From Smithella sp. (GTDB taxonomy: Bacteria > Desulfobacterota > Syntrophia > Syntrophales > Smithellaceae), in the NCBI GenBank assembly GCA_012510495.1, contig JAAZHX010000183.1, positions 1-64,000 of the forward strand: DNA of 64,000 nucleotides, given 5' to 3'. Positions 55,008-63,303 of the stretch are shown one piece after another. Below the pieces are notes generated by a model. It did no database searches. It saw nothing but the letters and a program-made list of their open reading frames with translations, and had not been told where the DNA came from. A program made the translations under genes and the position numbers. The stretch's first letter is position 1. Each line of letters begins with the position of its first letter.

Positions 55008-55034
55008 TTGACATGTGCAATACTTTGGTATATT
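55008..55034 (+). promoter_or_regulatory. Possible promoter of rpe
   Basis: TTGACA (55008-55013) and TATATT (55029-55034) with a short 15-nt spacer, about 28 nt before the rpe start. The preceding stretch 54955-55005 is an imperfect inverted repeat of GGATGGTGAATGG type. Confidence 0.45.
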
Positions 55035-55061
55035 CGATCCCTTAACGAAAGGAGAACTTTG

Positions 55062-55721
55062 ATGAAACTGATTGCTCCTTCGATACTTTCCGCCGACGGC
55101 GGGAAGCTCGCCGAAGAAATTACCGCGGTGGAAAAAGCCGGTGCGGACTGGATCCACGTGGATGTCATGGACGGACACTTTGTCCCCAACATCACGATGG
55201 GACCGGCCGTCATCGGAGCTTTGCGAAAAGCCACCCGGCTGCCGTTTGACGTGCACCTGATGATTCAAAACCCCGACGATTACATCGAAGCCTTCGCGAA
55301 CGCGGGCGCGGATTATATTACCGTCCACGTGGAGGCGGCCGCGCATCTGCACCGTACGCTGGGCCAGATCAAAAAAGCCGGGAAAAAGGCCGGCGTTTCA
55401 TTGAACCCCTCCACGCCGCTGGGCTTGCTGGAGGAAATCCTCCCCGACCTCGACCTGCTTTTGATCATGTCGGTCAATCCCGGATTCGGCGGGCAGCAGT
55501 TCATTCCAGGGTCGCTTGCCAAAATCAAACGGGCGGCCGGTCTGCTTGCCGGCCTGCCGCAAAAACCTCTGCTGGAAGTGGACGGAGGGGTGAATCTGGC
55601 CAATATCGCCGCCATTGCGGGCGCGGGCGCGGATGTGCTGGTAGCGGGCGCGGCGGTTTTCGGAACGCCCGACTACGCGCAAACCATCGCCGCCCTCAAA
55701 GCCGAAGCCAACAAATCATAA
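55062..55721 (+). CDS. rpe: Ribulose-phosphate 3-epimerase
   Basis: 219 aa from the ATG at 55062 behind AAAGGAG. All family motifs are present: IAPSILSAD at the start, HVDVMDGHFVPNIT, DVHLMIQNPD, MSVNPGFGGQ and EVDGGVN. It interconverts ribulose 5-phosphate and xylulose 5-phosphate in the pentose phosphate pathway. It stands alone, divergent from waaA. The frame extends upstream to 54978, but that part covers the putative promoter and is not coding. Confidence 0.96.
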   Translation: MKLIAPSILSADGGKLAEEITAVEKAGADWIHVDVMDGHFVPNITMGPAVIGALRKATRLPFDVHLMIQNPDDYIEAFANAGADYITVHVEAAAHLHRTLGQIKKAGKKAGVSLNPSTPLGLLEEILPDLDLLLIMSVNPGFGGQQFIPGSLAKIKRAAGLLAGLPQKPLLEVDGGVNLANIAAIAGAGADVLVAGAAVFGTPDYAQTIAALKAEANKS

Positions 55722-55741
55722 ATTTCTTCAACGGGGTATTC

Positions 55742-55769
55742 GCAGGGAGCGGTCGCGACCGTTCCCTGC
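55742..55769. repeat. Palindromic extragenic repeat, family A copy 4
   Basis: GCAGGGAGCGGTCG pairs with CGACCGTTCCCTGC with one mismatch. Same family as 8481, 27307 and 30494. Confidence 0.85.
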
Positions 55770-55796
55770 AAGGTAATCGATTGTTTACGTCCATGA

Positions 55797-55822
55797 GAGC
55801 AAGGGGTTGCAATCCCTTGCTC
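55797..55822. repeat. Second palindromic repeat, family B
   Basis: GAGCAAGGGGTTGC and its near complement ATCCCTTGCTC follow family A copy 4 by 27 bp in the gap between convergent rpe and hbd; they may also serve as transcription ends. Confidence 0.65.
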
Positions 55823-55844
55823 CCAAAAAACAAATTACCGGAAA

Positions 55845-56702
55845 TTATTTCTTGCTGTAGTCATACACGCCGCGGCCGGATTTGCGTCCCAGGTTGCCGG
55901 CGCGGACAAGCTTGCGCAACAACGGCGACGGGCGGTACTTGTCGCCCAGCTCGCGGTGCATGCCCTCACAGATCCGAAGCTGCGTGTCCAGACCGATCAG
56001 GTCGCCCAGCGCCAGCGGGCCGATGGGATGGTTGCAGCCCAACTGCATCGCCTTGTCGATGTCCTCCGCCGTGGCCAAACCTTCATCCAGCACAAAAAAA
56101 GCTTCGTTGATCATCGAGCATAAAATGCGGTTGACGACAAACGCGGGGGCTTCGTTGACCATGACGACTTCCTTGCCCAGCTTCTTGCCCCAGGCTTTGG
56201 CGATTTCCACCGTCTCATCGGAGGTCTGCTGGCCGCGGATGACTTCCAGCAGCCTCATCACCGGAGCCGGGTTGAAAAAGTGGGTGCCGATGAAGCGCTC
56301 CGGCCTTTTCGTGATGGCCGCCATTTCCGTGATGCTCAACCCCGAAGTATTGGTGAAAAACAGGCAGTGCGGGGGAACGACCGCTTCGAGCTCCGCATAT
56401 ACTTTTTTCTTCAGGTCCATCAGCTCGATGACCACTTCCACGACGATATCTGCGTCTTTGGCGGCTTGGGCGACATCCAGCGTCGGCTTGATCCGGCCTA
56501 AAACCGCTTCCATCTGCTCTTTCGTAATTTTCCCTTTTTCCGCGTCGCGGCCCAGATTTTTTTTGATGGTGTTCATGCCGTTGTCGATGAAACGCTGTTC
56601 AATGTCCCTGAGGGTCACCTCGAAGCCCGCCGCCGCGCAAACCTGCGCGATGCCGTTACCCATCAACCCCGCGCCCAAAACGCATATTTTTTTAATGTCC
56701 AT
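55845..56702 (-). CDS. 3-hydroxyacyl-CoA (3-hydroxybutyryl-CoA) dehydrogenase
   Basis: 285 aa. The NAD fold begins [18 protein letters not shown] (GxGxxG, residues 10-15). The catalytic region [19 protein letters not shown] (about His140) and [15 protein letters not shown] are standard for the Hbd/FadB-type family. The length is that of the single-domain Hbd enzyme of butyrate or beta-oxidation metabolism. GGAGG precedes the ATG. It stands alone between rpe (convergent) and the NYN gene (divergent). Confidence 0.93.
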   Translation of the reverse strand: MDIKKICVLGAGLMGNGIAQVCAAAGFEVTLRDIEQRFIDNGMNTIKKNLGRDAEKGKITKEQMEAVLGRIKPTLDVAQAAKDADIVVEVVIELMDLKKKVYAELEAVVPPHCLFFTNTSGLSITEMAAITKRPERFIGTHFFNPAPVMRLLEVIRGQQTSDETVEIAKAWGKKLGKEVVMVNEAPAFVVNRILCSMINEAFFVLDEGLATAEDIDKAMQLGCNHPIGPLALGDLIGLDTQLRICEGMHRELGDKYRPSPLLRKLVRAGNLGRKSGRGVYDYSKK

Positions 56703-56855
56703 AACAACCTCCGAATGGCTTATTGTTCAGCGGTTCCCCGCTTTTTGACCGGTCCGTTCAAACGTGCCCGACGGTAACAGACGGACAAGCCTCCCGTCAA
56801 GATAAATACCCGCTTTTTTCATTGAATCCATTGCTTCAATGTGCAAAAATCCCCC

Positions 56856-57389
56856 ATGCATATTTACATCGACGGCTATAATATGATCCGGCAGTCCATC
56901 CGCCTGCGTCGTTTCGAGCGTCACAGCCTCGAAGCCGGCCGCACAGCGCTTATCGACTGGCTGGCGCAGTACCGAACCAGGAAAAATCACCGGATTACCG
57001 TTGTTTTTGACGGCTGGGTAAGCGGCGCCGCCCGGGAAGAGCGCGACTACAGCGGAGGCATTGGCATGATTTACTCGCCCAAAGGCGTCAAGGCCGACGA
57101 CGTGCTCAAAAGAATCATCGCCTCTTCGGACGAGGAAATTCTGGTGGTTTCTTCCGACCGCGAAATCGTCTCCTATGCCGTCCGCCGGGGCAAGGCTGCA
57201 ATGCCTTCTCCGGAGTTCGAGTCGATTGTGGACCGGCAGCTTGCGAAGCCGGAGACCGACATGGCCTTCGGGAAAGAGGAAGAAGATGATGATGACAACG
57301 ACAGCGGCCGCTTCAGGCATAAGAAAGGGCCGGCCCGCCGACTTTCCCGCGCCGAAAAACAGGCCAGGGCCAGGATCCGGAAGCTTTAA
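56856..57389 (+). CDS. NYN-domain RNase-like protein (YacP family)
   Basis: About 177 aa from the ATG at 56856 (a GTG at 56841 is possible). HIYIDGYNMIRQS opens the PIN-like NYN fold, with further acidic residues in TVVFDGW, GVKADDVLKRI and VVSSDREIVSYA as likely metal ligands. YacP-type proteins (e.g. Rae1) cleave mRNA on ribosomes. An acidic run of residues (EEEDDDDND) and a basic tail end the protein. It overlaps the end of holA by 4 bp, convergent. Confidence 0.82.
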   Translation: MHIYIDGYNMIRQSIRLRRFERHSLEAGRTALIDWLAQYRTRKNHRITVVFDGWVSGAAREERDYSGGIGMIYSPKGVKADDVLKRIIASSDEEILVVSSDREIVSYAVRRGKAAMPSPEFESIVDRQLAKPETDMAFGKEEEDDDDNDSGRFRHKKGPARRLSRAEKQARARIRKL

Positions 57390-58732
57390 GCGCAGACTTT
57401 GATCAGAAATCGCTCCAGGAGCAGCCGTGGGTCCGTGGTCGTGGATTTCATGGCGAGATCCATCTCCAGCAGCTCATCCAGATAACCGACCAGGACGCTG
57501 TAGGAAAACCGCCGACAGTGACGCAGCGCATTGAAAATCACAAAGGGATGCTTGCCGACCAGAAAATCTTCTTTGCGGGCCATGCCTTGCGCCATGGCCG
57601 AAACGGAGGGATAGACATTTTTTTGAAAAGAGGGGAATTCCATGCCCGGCGTCACGGGGGGCAGTTTGCCGGATTGCACTAGGATGGACGCCTGCAGCAG
57701 CAGACGAATCTCCCTGCTGATCATGGCCAGGATCATCAAAGGCGGCTCGCCCTGATCCAGCAGGGCTTGGAGCGCCAGAAGCGCCGCCTTCGCCTTTTTC
57801 TCGCTCAAAGCGTTCGTCAGTTCAAAAATGCTGTCTTCTTTGGTTTTGCCGACGACGGTTTCAACGTCCTCCTCGCCGATCACGGCCTTTTCCCCGGCAA
57901 AAACGACGAGTTTCTGCAGCTCATTGAGGGAAGGACGGAGCCGGAATCCCGTCTTTTTTCCCAGCGCGGCCCAGGCCGCGGACGTCAGACTCTTTCCGCA
58001 ACCGTCCAGCAGCTTCCGTGCTTCGCCTTTGAGCGTTTCCCGGGTGGCGGCTTCCTTGATTTTGCCGAAGTGCAGGACTACGCCGGTTTTTTGAATGACC
58101 TTGAATATCTTCTTTCTCTTGTCCACCGCGTCAGCGGTCAGCATCAGGCAATTCCCCGCCGGAAGCCCGTCGGCAAGGAGTTTTTCCAACGGATCGGGGA
58201 GGTCGGCATCGCCGCCTGACGCCATGTCCCGGCCGGCGCAGATTTCAACGATCCGGGGCAGCCATGTGTGGCGGTCGTCTCCCGGATCGCCTTCCACGGC
58301 GCGGCCCCATTGTTCATCGGAAATTTTCTGCCAGCCCGCGCCCTGCAGGTCTTCCCACGTGAATCCCGACAACCTTAAAAACGCCTGGAATGACCGGACG
58401 GCTTTGTCCTGGTTCTCTCCGAGATTCTCGCGGATTTTTTGGATCAGACCGCCCAGATTTTCACGGGATTGAAATATTTCCGTGTTTTTGATGACGACCA
58501 CTTTCCGGCCGCCCAAAAGCGACGGCGTCGAAAGGCGGTCCCGGAGCAGATCGAAATCCGCGTCGTTCCCGTCAACCCAAAAAAGACCGAAATCCCGGTC
58601 GGACGGGGGAACGAGAAGATCCAGAATATCGCCAAGGGCTTCCTGAATCAGGTATTCCTCCTCCCCGTAAAGAAGGTAACAGGGCGCAACCTTGCTCTTT
58701 TTGAGGTCAAGCAGGACTTTTTCCAGGGACAT
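57386..58732 (-). CDS. holA: DNA polymerase III delta subunit HolA
   Basis: 448 aa from the ATG at 58730-58732 (GGAGAG 8 nt upstream; 58750 is an alternative). The start YLLYGEEEYLIQEAL is the HolA Walker-A-less AAA+ entry, and the C-terminal helical domain contains LLALQALLDQGEPPLMILAM. HolA opens the beta clamp in the clamp loader. It is about 100 residues longer than usual, with the extra part at about residues 80-200 (SGFTWEDLQGAGWQK and on). It lies 33 nt downstream of the LOG gene. Confidence 0.9.
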   Translation of the reverse strand: MSLEKVLLDLKKSKVAPCYLLYGEEEYLIQEALGDILDLLVPPSDRDFGLFWVDGNDADFDLLRDRLSTPSLLGGRKVVVIKNTEIFQSRENLGGLIQKIRENLGENQDKAVRSFQAFLRLSGFTWEDLQGAGWQKISDEQWGRAVEGDPGDDRHTWLPRIVEICAGRDMASGGDADLPDPLEKLLADGLPAGNCLMLTADAVDKRKKIFKVIQKTGVVLHFGKIKEAATRETLKGEARKLLDGCGKSLTSAAWAALGKKTGFRLRPSLNELQKLVVFAGEKAVIGEEDVETVVGKTKEDSIFELTNALSEKKAKAALLALQALLDQGEPPLMILAMISREIRLLLQASILVQSGKLPPVTPGMEFPSFQKNVYPSVSAMAQGMARKEDFLVGKHPFVIFNALRHCRRFSYSVLVGYLDELLEMDLAMKSTTTDPRLLLERFLIKVCA

Positions 58733-58765
58733 CAACAACTCTCCGGGCAAGAAACCGGGCGGTGT

Positions 58766-59416
58766 CTATACGATGACGTATTTCTGAATGTGTTTGACAA
58801 CCTCTTCCGGCTCATCGATGATTTGAATCATTTCAATGTCAAAGGGCAGGATCATGTTTTGTTGCAGCATGGAGCACTTCAGCCAGTCCAGAAGCCCCTG
58901 CCAGTATTCGCGGCCCATCACGATGACGGGAAAGCTTCTCACCCGCTTGGTCTGGATCAGCGTGAGGGCTTCAAAAAACTCGTCCATGGTGCCGTAGCCG
59001 CCCGGCATGATGATATAGGCGACGGCATACTTGACGAACATCACCTTGCGGATGAAGAAATATTTGTAATCGATCTGCAGATTGGCGTAGGGATTGGGCT
59101 TTTGTTCAAAGGGCAGTTTGATGTTCATCCCCACGGACAGGCCGCCGGCTTCCGCCGCGCCCTTGTTCGCCGCTTCCATGATGCCGGGACCGCCGCCGGT
59201 GATTACAGAGAATCCGCTTTGCACCAGAAGCTTTCCCAGTTTTTCCGCCATTTGATAATAGGGATCCCCCGGCTTGACACGAGCTGAGCCGAAAACGGTC
59301 ACGCCGTTGTGAATCCGCGAAAGGTCTTCGATCGAATCCACGAATTCCGCCATGATGCGAAAAATCCGCCACGATTCTTCCTTGGACAATGCGTCGATGA
59401 GGTATTGCTTTTCCAT
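58766..59416 (-). CDS. LOG-family protein (TIGR00730-type nucleotide phosphoribohydrolase)
   Basis: 216 aa Rossmann-like protein with GGGPGIMEAANKGA and the signature PGGYGTMDEFFEAL. These are the motifs of lysine-decarboxylase-like LOG proteins, which release the base from cytokinin-type or purine nucleotides. Substrate in bacteria is mostly AMP-like. ATG follows GGAGGGAA. It is the gene before holA on the same strand. Confidence 0.9.
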   Translation of the reverse strand: MEKQYLIDALSKEESWRIFRIMAEFVDSIEDLSRIHNGVTVFGSARVKPGDPYYQMAEKLGKLLVQSGFSVITGGGPGIMEAANKGAAEAGGLSVGMNIKLPFEQKPNPYANLQIDYKYFFIRKVMFVKYAVAYIIMPGGYGTMDEFFEALTLIQTKRVRSFPVIVMGREYWQGLLDWLKCSMLQQNMILPFDIEMIQIIDEPEEVVKHIQKYVIV

Positions 59417-59566
59417 GCGGTTCCCTCCTTCAGGATGTGGCCGGGTTTGCTTCGCGAAGGGCGCTCCAGCGTCTGGACGCCGCTTCGCCGGACCCGCGGG
59501 AAATCAGGTCGTCCGCGCCTGCCGCGGCGCGTCGGGAGAGCGGATCAAAAAACCCGCGCTGTTTTT

Positions 59567-59758
59567 CTAATTGCTGCGGCGGCGCTGAACTTTTGCCAGT
59601 CTGCGGCGCGCTTCAATGGTTTTTCTTTTCTTCTTGATCGAGGGCTTTTCATAGGCCCGGCGGACCTTCAGCTCCTTGAACAATCCGCTTTTCGACAGTT
59701 TGTTTTTCAGAATTTTGAGTGCTTTCTCCACATCGTTGTCAATGACTTTTACTTCCAA
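59567..59758 (-). CDS. rpsU: 30S ribosomal protein S21
   Basis: 63 aa, highly basic. VKVIDNDVEKALKILKN and EVRRAYEKPS-like KVRRAYEKPSIKKKRK are typical S21. The start codon is TTG (complement of 59756-59758), six nt after a strong GAGGAGG site; no ATG fits the conserved N-terminus. S21 helps the small subunit pair with Shine-Dalgarno sequences. Single gene with about 310 bp of upstream non-coding DNA. Confidence 0.95.
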   Translation of the reverse strand: MEVKVIDNDVEKALKILKNKLSKSGLFKELKVRRAYEKPSIKKKRKTIEARRRLAKVQRRRSN

Positions 59759-60071
59759 TGTCTGCCTCCTCGTAAATCATGAATTTGGTGTTCAAATCAG
59801 TGTCATCCTGAGCCTGTCGAAGACGACAAGCTCTTTGCCTTTTAAACGCAAAAAAAGGGCAGTCCGGCGCACCGCCTGCGCCGTCAACTACCCTCAAATT
59901 TTCACTCGGTTTTTAAATCACGCTCCCTGCCCGAAAAGCCCTTTACCAAGGTTTCTCCGCGGTTGTTGCCCGCGTCAGATATGCCCCCGCGGCCTTGCTC
60001 CTGCTTTATCCGCCGTGGAAGTGTTCCTATATTCGATCCCCGTATAAATTGCAACAAAAATAACGGCCTCC
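59759..60071. other. Non-coding stretch upstream of rpsU
   Basis: It holds the half-element GTCATCCTGAGCCTGTCGAA (59802-59821), the hairpin at 59865 and GC-rich sequence further up. No gene and no clear promoter found. Confidence 0.4.
59850..59883 (-). terminator. Possible terminator of the lipM-like/gcvH/pepQ run
   Basis: On the minus strand CGGCGCA and TGCGCCG form a stem around GGCGG; GACTGCCC and TTTTTTT follow. It lies about 190 nt after the ligase stop codon, so the assignment is uncertain. Confidence 0.45.
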
Positions 60072-60881
60072 TCAGCCGGCCTCAAAATCTTCCTTTTTGC
60101 GCGTCAGCGTCCAGCTGTCGCTTTCGTATTTTTCGATCAGCCCGGCGCTCAAATCTCTTTCCGCCTGCGTCAATTCGCCCGGAGCAAAATCGATGCCCAG
60201 CGCGTCGCCAAACCCCGCAAGGAGTGCCTCGCAGATCTCTTCCGCGCTCACGGGGGTCCCGACCAGCTCGTTTACGCCGACCACGCGGTTTCTCAACTGT
60301 TCCGGCGGCGCAGGCGACTGGATCAGGGCGGCGGTCGCGGCCGGGTCGAACGTCATCAAAAGCGAGCCGTGCTGCAGGAAGCCGCCGTGCGACCGGATCT
60401 GTGCGCTGCCGCAGATTTTCCGGCCGCCGACCAACAGCTCCTTGCCGGCCGGCTCGGAAAAGCAGTTTGGCGTCCTTTCGGCTTTCCGGCCAGGTTCGGC
60501 CAGGCTCGCGCGGATGCCCAACTCGGCCAGGCCGCGCGCCAGGCAGGAACTGATGATCTCATACGTCCGGACGATGTCGTCGGGAAACCGGCGCTCCCAA
60601 CGTCCGGCCGAAAGCGAATAGGTGACTTCATCGAGGTGATACACGGCTTTCCCGCCGGTGATTCTGCGGACAACCTCCACCCCGGCCGATCGGCACCGGC
60701 CGGCATGGATTTCTTTTGGAACGTCCTGAAAATAACCGACAGAAACCGCCGCCTTGCGCCAGCCGAAAAAACGAAGCGTCGGCGGTTTCCTGTTTTTCAG
60801 GGTGTCCCGGAAAATGGCCTCGTCGATGGCCATGTTTTGAAAGGAGCTATGGGATTGATACGAGATGAGCCGCCAGATCAT
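60072..60881 (-). CDS. Lipoate-protein ligase / octanoyltransferase (LplA/LipM family)
   Basis: 269 aa of the BPL/LplA/LipB fold: FQNMAIDEAIF, TLRFFGWRKAAVSVGYFQ, VVRRITGGKAVYHLDEVTYS and GGRKICGSAQIR followed by LQHGSLLM. The Lys in RKICGSAQ is the conserved ligase/transferase lysine. It modifies a lipoyl domain, and the gene right upstream (9 nt) is gcvH, the obvious acceptor. LipM versus LplA cannot be settled by eye. Confidence 0.87.
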   Translation of the reverse strand: MIWRLISYQSHSSFQNMAIDEAIFRDTLKNRKPPTLRFFGWRKAAVSVGYFQDVPKEIHAGRCRSAGVEVVRRITGGKAVYHLDEVTYSLSAGRWERRFPDDIVRTYEIISSCLARGLAELGIRASLAEPGRKAERTPNCFSEPAGKELLVGGRKICGSAQIRSHGGFLQHGSLLMTFDPAATAALIQSPAPPEQLRNRVVGVNELVGTPVSAEEICEALLAGFGDALGIDFAPGELTQAERDLSAGLIEKYESDSWTLTRKKEDFEAG

Positions 60882-60890
60882 AGAAGGGTT

Positions 60891-61286
60891 TCAGTCCGCT
60901 TCCTGCTGCAGAATATAATCGTGATAACCTGCCGCGTCCAGAAGATCATCGAGCTGCTCCATGTCGTCCATCTCGATCACCACCAGCCATCCCGTGTCAT
61001 GGGGATCGCTGTTGACGATGCCGATGTCGTCGTTGATGTCTTCGTTGACGCCGACGATGGTCCCGCTGACCGAAGCGATCAGGTCCACCACGGCTTTGGT
61101 GGACTCAATGGAACCGAAGGCTTCGTCGCGCTCCACATACGTGTCGATTTCAGGAAATTCAACCGAAAGAATTTCCCCCAGACTCTCCTGGGCGTAATCC
61201 GTAATTCCCAGCGTCGCCATGTCCCCGTCAACCCGTACCCATACATGTTCGCGACTGTACAGCAGATCTTCTGGAAATACCTTCAT
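60891..61286 (-). CDS. gcvH: Glycine cleavage system H protein
   Basis: 131 aa. HVWVRVDGDMATLGITDYA and the lipoyl site GSIESTKAVVDL (Lys64) are typical. GcvH carries the aminomethyl group between P, T and L proteins of glycine cleavage or synthesis. No gcvP/T/L are in the window. In sulfate reducers such H proteins may also act in the reductive glycine route. It is coupled with the lipoate transferase gene after it. Confidence 0.95.
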   Translation of the reverse strand: MKVFPEDLLYSREHVWVRVDGDMATLGITDYAQESLGEILSVEFPEIDTYVERDEAFGSIESTKAVVDLIASVSGTIVGVNEDINDDIGIVNSDPHDTGWLVVIEMDDMEQLDDLLDAAGYHDYILQQEAD

Positions 61287-61304
61287 AACCGGGTCGTCTC
61301 ACTC

Positions 61305-62393
61305 CTATTCAATGGTGATGAGGTCTTTGCTCATCGAGGTAATCATTTCACAGCCGTTTTTTTTCACAACCACCGTGTCTTCAATCCGAATGCCCCACAG
61401 GCCGGGGTAATAAAGGCCGGGTTCAACCGTCACCGCCATACCGCTTTGTAAAACATCCTTCGACGTCGGCGCCAGACGCGGCGCTTCGTGAACCTCCAGC
61501 CCGACGCCGTGGCCCGTCCCGTGGACAAAATAGCGGCTGTATTTTTTCCCCAGCGTCCGGCGCGCCAGGGCATCGATCTCCGCCGCGGCCGCGCCCGCCC
61601 CAATGGCAGCAATGGCTTCATCATGAGCCCGCTTGACGGCACGATAAGCATTTTTTTGATTCCGTGTCAATTCCCCAATTGCAAAGGTGCAGGTTTCATC
61701 GGAACAGTATCCCTGATAGCGGACGCCGAAATCCACCACGACAAAATCCCCGTGCCGGATCTTCCGGCAGGAAGGCTGCGCGTGAGGAAACGCCCCGTTT
61801 TCTCCGGAGGCGACAATCGTCTCAAAGGCCATCTGTTCGGCGCCTCCCTGCCGCGCCTGCATTTCCAGATACAGGGCCGCTTCGCGCTCCGTCCAGCCCG
61901 GCCGCAGAGCCTCGGCAAGACCGGACGCCGCCCTGGCCGCGATCGCCGCGGCTTTTTTCATCAGGACGATTTCCGCCGCGTCCTTGCGGGCCCGCAGCAT
62001 CCTCAACTCTTCTCCCAAGGGAATCAGATTCACGTTCTTCAAGCGCCGGATCAGCCGGTCATGGTCGCTCACGTTCATGTGCAACGGCTCGAAACCGATT
62101 TTTTGAAGTCTCATTTTTGCGGCCGCCTGTTCGACGCCCTCCAGCCGGTCGGCAAATTCGAAAACGGGAATTCCGCAAACCTCCCTCCGGGCCTGCGCCG
62201 TGTAGCGTCCGTCCACCAGCAGCCTGACGCCTTCAGGGCTCGCCAGCAGAAGACCTTCGCTGCCGGTAAACCCCGACAGATAGCGGATGTTGCAAATGTC
62301 GGCAAGGAGGATTCCGTCCACTCCCCAGCGGGAAATTTTTTTCTGCACCAAAGATCTTCTTCGCGAAAATACGTTCAGGGGAGGGTGCTGCAT
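61305..62393 (-). CDS. M24-family Xaa-Pro aminopeptidase
   Basis: 362 aa, creatinase-N domain plus pita-bread peptidase. Metal ligands are visible: VVDFGVRYQGYCSDET (two Asp), HGTGHGVGLEVHE (His), TVEPGLYY (Glu) and RIEDTVVV (Glu). It removes N-terminal residues before proline or splits X-Pro dipeptides. Start codon uncertain; the first 12 residues may not be coding. It lies 18 nt upstream of gcvH on the same strand. Confidence 0.92.
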   Translation of the reverse strand: MQHPPLNVFSRRRSLVQKKISRWGVDGILLADICNIRYLSGFTGSEGLLLASPEGVRLLVDGRYTAQARREVCGIPVFEFADRLEGVEQAAAKMRLQKIGFEPLHMNVSDHDRLIRRLKNVNLIPLGEELRMLRARKDAAEIVLMKKAAAIAARAASGLAEALRPGWTEREAALYLEMQARQGGAEQMAFETIVASGENGAFPHAQPSCRKIRHGDFVVVDFGVRYQGYCSDETCTFAIGELTRNQKNAYRAVKRAHDEAIAAIGAGAAAAEIDALARRTLGKKYSRYFVHGTGHGVGLEVHEAPRLAPTSKDVLQSGMAVTVEPGLYYPGLWGIRIEDTVVVKKNGCEMITSMSKDLITIE

Positions 62394-62431
62394 GAAGGGT
62401 GTTCCTGTGAATTAGCCGGTTATCCCGGCGG

Positions 62432-63196
62432 TTACGGCAATGTCTTCAAATATTCCCGGGATTTTTGCCCCAAAGCCGAGTTCGGCGCAAGCCGGACCAC
62501 CTGTTCGAAGTATCTTTTGGCCCTGGCCTTGTCCCGCATGTTCAGGAAAATCTCCGCCAGGTAAAAATGCGCCTCATAAAGGGAGGGGTTGAGCGCCGCC
62601 GCTTTTTCCAGATGCTCCAGCGCCCGAGCGGGATCAGATTTTTTCAGATAGGCCAGCCCGATATTCAGTTCGATCTGCGGCTGCCAGGCGGCCGCCCCAT
62701 CCTGGCTCAGGGCCTGCCGGTAGCGCGACAGGGCCATGTCATAATTTTCAAGATTGTAATAGGCCAGCCCGGAGTTGTACAGCGCGAACGCGGGCGTCAT
62801 ATAGAGATAATTTTTCAGCGCCCGGTCGAAGGAATCGATGGCCTTCTGCCATTCACCTGCATCCATCCGCATGACGCCGATGTAGTTATGGGCTTCCGAA
62901 TAATCTTTCCTGAGGGACACGGCCTTCTGAAACTGTTCCAGCGCCTGGTCTTTCAGGCCGCGGCCGAGGTAGGCAATGCCCAGATAATAATGAATTTCCG
63001 GATCATCGGGCGCGTTTTTTTCCGCTTCCAGAAGCTCTTTAAGCGCGCTGATATACTGCCCGATCTGAATGAAAGACACGCCTTTTTGCAAATGAATGTC
63101 CGCCTGATTCCGGTGATAAGGCGTGCTGGTGCAGGACACAAGCAACAGCGTTCCCGCAAGCAGAAAAAAAATAAGAGCAGTTTTCAGTTTCATCAT
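62432..63196 (-). CDS. TPR lipoprotein, PilW/PilF-like
   Basis: About 254 aa from the ATG at 63194-63196. A lipoprotein signal ends in the lipobox LLVSC (about residue 23). About six tetratricopeptide repeats follow, e.g. PEIHYYLGIAYLGRGLKDQA and YSEAHNYIGVMRMDAGEWQK. PilW/PilF pilotins assemble the PilQ secretin in the outer membrane, and pilQ lies just upstream. The frame is open up to 63355, but that overlaps pilQ and lacks a lipobox-type start. Confidence 0.88.
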   Translation of the reverse strand: MMKLKTALIFFLLAGTLLLVSCTSTPYHRNQADIHLQKGVSFIQIGQYISALKELLEAEKNAPDDPEIHYYLGIAYLGRGLKDQALEQFQKAVSLRKDYSEAHNYIGVMRMDAGEWQKAIDSFDRALKNYLYMTPAFALYNSGLAYYNLENYDMALSRYRQALSQDGAAAWQPQIELNIGLAYLKKSDPARALEHLEKAAALNPSLYEAHFYLAEIFLNMRDKARAKRYFEQVVRLAPNSALGQKSREYLKTLP

Positions 63197-63303
63197 TCCA
63201 TCAGTTCCGTTGATTTTGCCGGGGCAAGCTTTACAGGAACGGTTGCACAAAATTCCTCCGCGGAACGGCACACGGAGGGAGAAATATTTAAAATGGCAAC
63301 GGC

